Shown: piece after piece, positions 62,330-64,000 of the stretch
Layout of the letters: each line of letters begins with the position of its first letter
How positions within the stretch are numbered: the stretch's first letter is position 1
Assembly: GCA_947585425.1 (NCBI GenBank)
Contig: CANPWZ010000008.1
Span: forward strand, 1 to 64,000
Length of the DNA stretch: 64,000 bases
Origin: an uncultured Oscillospiraceae bacterium
GTDB lineage: Bacteria; Bacillota; Clostridia; Oscillospirales; Oscillospiraceae
Reading direction: 5' to 3'
Made by a program: the position numbers and the translations under genes
The notes under the pieces: model-generated
Databases searched by the model: none
The model's input: the letters and a program-made list of their open reading frames with translations, nothing else
Told to the model about the DNA's origin: nothing

Positions 62330-64000
62330 ATGCTGTCTCCCGGCCAACAACTGGATTTCTGCAAAGCGCGGCGCGCCGCCATCGCCCTGAACTACCAAAA
62401 CCTGAATCCCGAGCAGCGCAGGGCCGTCCTGGCCACCGAGGGGCCCCTCCTGCTGCTGGCGGGGGCGGGCTCCGGCAAGACCACGGTGCTCATCCACCGG
62501 GTGGCCAACCTCATCCGCTACGGCAGAGGCTCCGACTGCGAAGAGGTCCCCGACTGGGTGACGGAGGACGACCTGGCCTTTTTGCGGGACTACGCCGCCC
62601 ATCCCGACAGATCCCAAAAGGACCGGGCCGACCGGCTCTGCGCTGTGGACCCGGCGCCCCCCTGGACCATCATCGCCATCACCTTCACCAACAAGGCGGC
62701 GGGGGAGCTGAAGGAGCGGCTGGAAAAGATGCTGGGCCCCTCGGCCGGCGACATCTGGGCCTCCACCTTCCACTCCGCCTGCGTCCGTATCCTCCGCCGG
62801 GACGCGGAGAAGCTGGGGTTCCCCGCCTCCTTTACCATTTACGACACCGACGACTCCCTGCGGGTGATGAAGGACTGCCTGAAGGAGCTGGGCGTGGACG
62901 ACAAGCAGTTCCCGCCCCGCTCGGTGCTCTCCGCCATCTCCAGGGCCAAGGACAAACTCCAGCTCTCCGCCGATTTCGCCAAGGACGCGGACAGCTCCGG
63001 GGACTACCGCCTCCAGCGCATCGCCCGGCTGTACGCCGCCTACGAAAAGCGGCTGTGGGAGGCCGGGGCCCTGGACTTCGACGACATCATCCTCCACACG
63101 GTGCGGCTGCTCCGGGAGCATGATGACGTGCGGGAATATTATCAGAGAAAATTCCGCTACGTACTCATCGACGAGTACCAGGACACCAATAACCTGCAAT
63201 ACCTGCTGGCCTCCCTGCTGGCGGGGTGGCGGAAGAACATCTGCGTGGTGGGGGACGACGACCAGTCCATCTATCGCTTCCGGGGGGCCACCATCGAGAA
63301 CATCCTGTCCTTCGAGGAGCAGTATAAGGGCTGCCGCACCATCCGCCTGGAGCAGAACTACCGCTCCACCAAGAACATCCTGGCGGCGGCCAACGCGGTC
63401 ATCCAGAACAACCAGGGCCGCAAGGGCAAGGAGCTATGGACGGCAGGCAGGGAAGGGGACAAGGTGACCCTCTACACCGCCATGAACGAGAACGACGAGG
63501 CCCAGTACGTGGCGGGGCAGATCATGGACGGCTGGCGCAAAGGCCGGAAGTGGAAGGATCACGCCGTCCTCTATCGGATGAACGCCCAGTCCAACCAGTT
63601 GGAGGTGGCCCTGAAGCGCAACGGCGTCCCCTACCGGGTCATCGGGGGCACTCGGTTCTTCGACCGGGCGGAGGTAAAGGACATGCTGTCCTACCTCTGC
63701 GCCGTCCACAACCACGCCGACGACCTGCGGCTGACCCGGATCATCAACAACCCGCCCCGGGGCATCGGGAACACCACCGTGGAGCGGGCCAGGGCCATCG
63801 CGGCGGAGAGGGGTCTGTCCCTGTGGGAGGTCATCTCCCACGCCGCCGACTGGCCGGACCTGCAAAAATCCGCCCCCCGGCTGAGCCAGTTCGTGAAGCT
63901 CATCGAGGAGCTGACCGGCCTGTCCCGGACCATGGAGCTGCCCGCCTTTTACGACGAGGTGGTGACCCGCACCGGCTACGCCGCCATGCTCCAGATGAAA
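62330..64000 (+). CDS. UvrD/PcrA-type ATP-dependent DNA helicase (partial, cut by window end)
   Basis: 557 residues are visible and no stop is reached; complete PcrA proteins have about 720-780. Superfamily 1A motifs are in order: motif Q/I LAGAGSGKTTVL near residue 42, Ia ITFTNKAAGELKER, Ib STFHSACVRILRR, II DEYQDTNN, III VGDDDQSIYRFRGA and IV LEQNYRSTKNIL. Between motifs I and Ia lies a charged insertion of about 50 residues (DWVTEDDLAFLRDYA). It unwinds DNA 3'-5' in mismatch and excision repair and removes RecA or transcription blocks. The ATG follows GAAGGACTGAATCTC. Confidence 0.93.
   Translation, partial: MLSPGQQLDFCKARRAAIALNYQNLNPEQRRAVLATEGPLLLLAGAGSGKTTVLIHRVANLIRYGRGSDCEEVPDWVTEDDLAFLRDYAAHPDRSQKDRADRLCAVDPAPPWTIIAITFTNKAAGELKERLEKMLGPSAGDIWASTFHSACVRILRRDAEKLGFPASFTIYDTDDSLRVMKDCLKELGVDDKQFPPRSVLSAISRAKDKLQLSADFAKDADSSGDYRLQRIARLYAAYEKRLWEAGALDFDDIILHTVRLLREHDDVREYYQRKFRYVLIDEYQDTNNLQYLLASLLAGWRKNICVVGDDDQSIYRFRGATIENILSFEEQYKGCRTIRLEQNYRSTKNILAAANAVIQNNQGRKGKELWTAGREGDKVTLYTAMNENDEAQYVAGQIMDGWRKGRKWKDHAVLYRMNAQSNQLEVALKRNGVPYRVIGGTRFFDRAEVKDMLSYLCAVHNHADDLRLTRIINNPPRGIGNTTVERARAIAAERGLSLWEVISHAADWPDLQKSAPRLSQFVKLIEELTGLSRTMELPAFYDEVVTRTGYAAMLQMK

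Noticed and set aside
61201-63123. A 640-residue plus-strand frame crossing the MATE, M23 and UvrD-like genes
   Set aside because: It runs antisense to two real genes and out of frame with the UvrD-like gene, whose motifs start at 62330.

Overview
The window looks like a GC-rich member of the Clostridia, most likely a gut Oscillospiraceae of the Flavonifractor / Lawsonibacter / Pseudoflavonifractor type. The Firmicute signs are strong: housekeeping-type promoters with 17-base spacers, AGGAGG ribosome sites with frequent GTG and TTG starts, a T-box leader, a ZTP riboswitch, a spoIIQ-like gene, type III pantothenate kinase, BlaI/M56 and Bce-type systems and a bile salt hydrolase. Genus placement is inference. 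There is no prophage, insertion sequence, CRISPR array or rRNA operon. The single tRNA gene is tRNA-Arg(CCU).

Layout, left to right. 1-4.5 kb: HAD phosphatase and ferredoxin-type aldo/keto reductase, then a bile salt hydrolase followed by a MATE exporter. 4.5-9.2 kb: two-subunit transketolase, tRNA-Arg, cinA and a secreted protein. 9.2-13.1 kb: a four-gene envelope cluster (two DUF4358-like lipoproteins, an MBOAT acyltransferase, a DHHW protein). 13.4-18.9 kb: trmL, then glycolysis genes pgk-tpiA-gpmI-eno. 19-22.4 kb: two half-size TSUP membrane proteins, then a CoA supply operon (ECF S component, coaX, coaBC). 22.5-28.8 kb: gltX and the nnr-lipoprotein-alr-mazF-secreted protein operon. 28.8-34.2 kb: a phenylalanine T-box leader, three small genes and pheST. 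34.2-36.2 kb: M56 peptidase and BlaI repressor with a two-operator promoter. 36.2-40.5 kb: polA-rimI-tsaD. 40.8-43.4 kb: ZTP riboswitch, fhs and an SDR. 43.5-48.6 kb: branched-chain amino acid ABC transporter livJHMGF. 48.7-53.5 kb: thiI, then a P-loop protein plus a four-subunit 2-oxoacid:ferredoxin oxidoreductase. 53.6-57.8 kb: a membrane-anchored XRE regulator and a BceAB-type ABC transporter. 57.9-64 kb: tandem DUF305 protein, GH13 enzyme, second MATE exporter, spoIIQ-like M23 protein, and uvrD/pcrA cut by the window end.

Themes. Uptake of branched-chain amino acids (liv) sits close to a VOR-type oxidoreductase that would oxidise their 2-oxoacids and reduce ferredoxin, which fits amino-acid fermentation. 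The items most worth follow-up are the DUF4358-MBOAT-DHHW cluster; the Phe T-box that governs three unrelated small genes ahead of pheST; a 55-base near-identical lipoprotein leader shared by two unrelated genes; the membrane-anchored regulator next to a Bce-type transporter with no two-component system; a duplicated tRNA-binding domain in PheT; and a solitary mazF behind a highly structured spacer.

All calls come from reading the sequence. No database search was run, so family names rest on motifs and overall resemblance.
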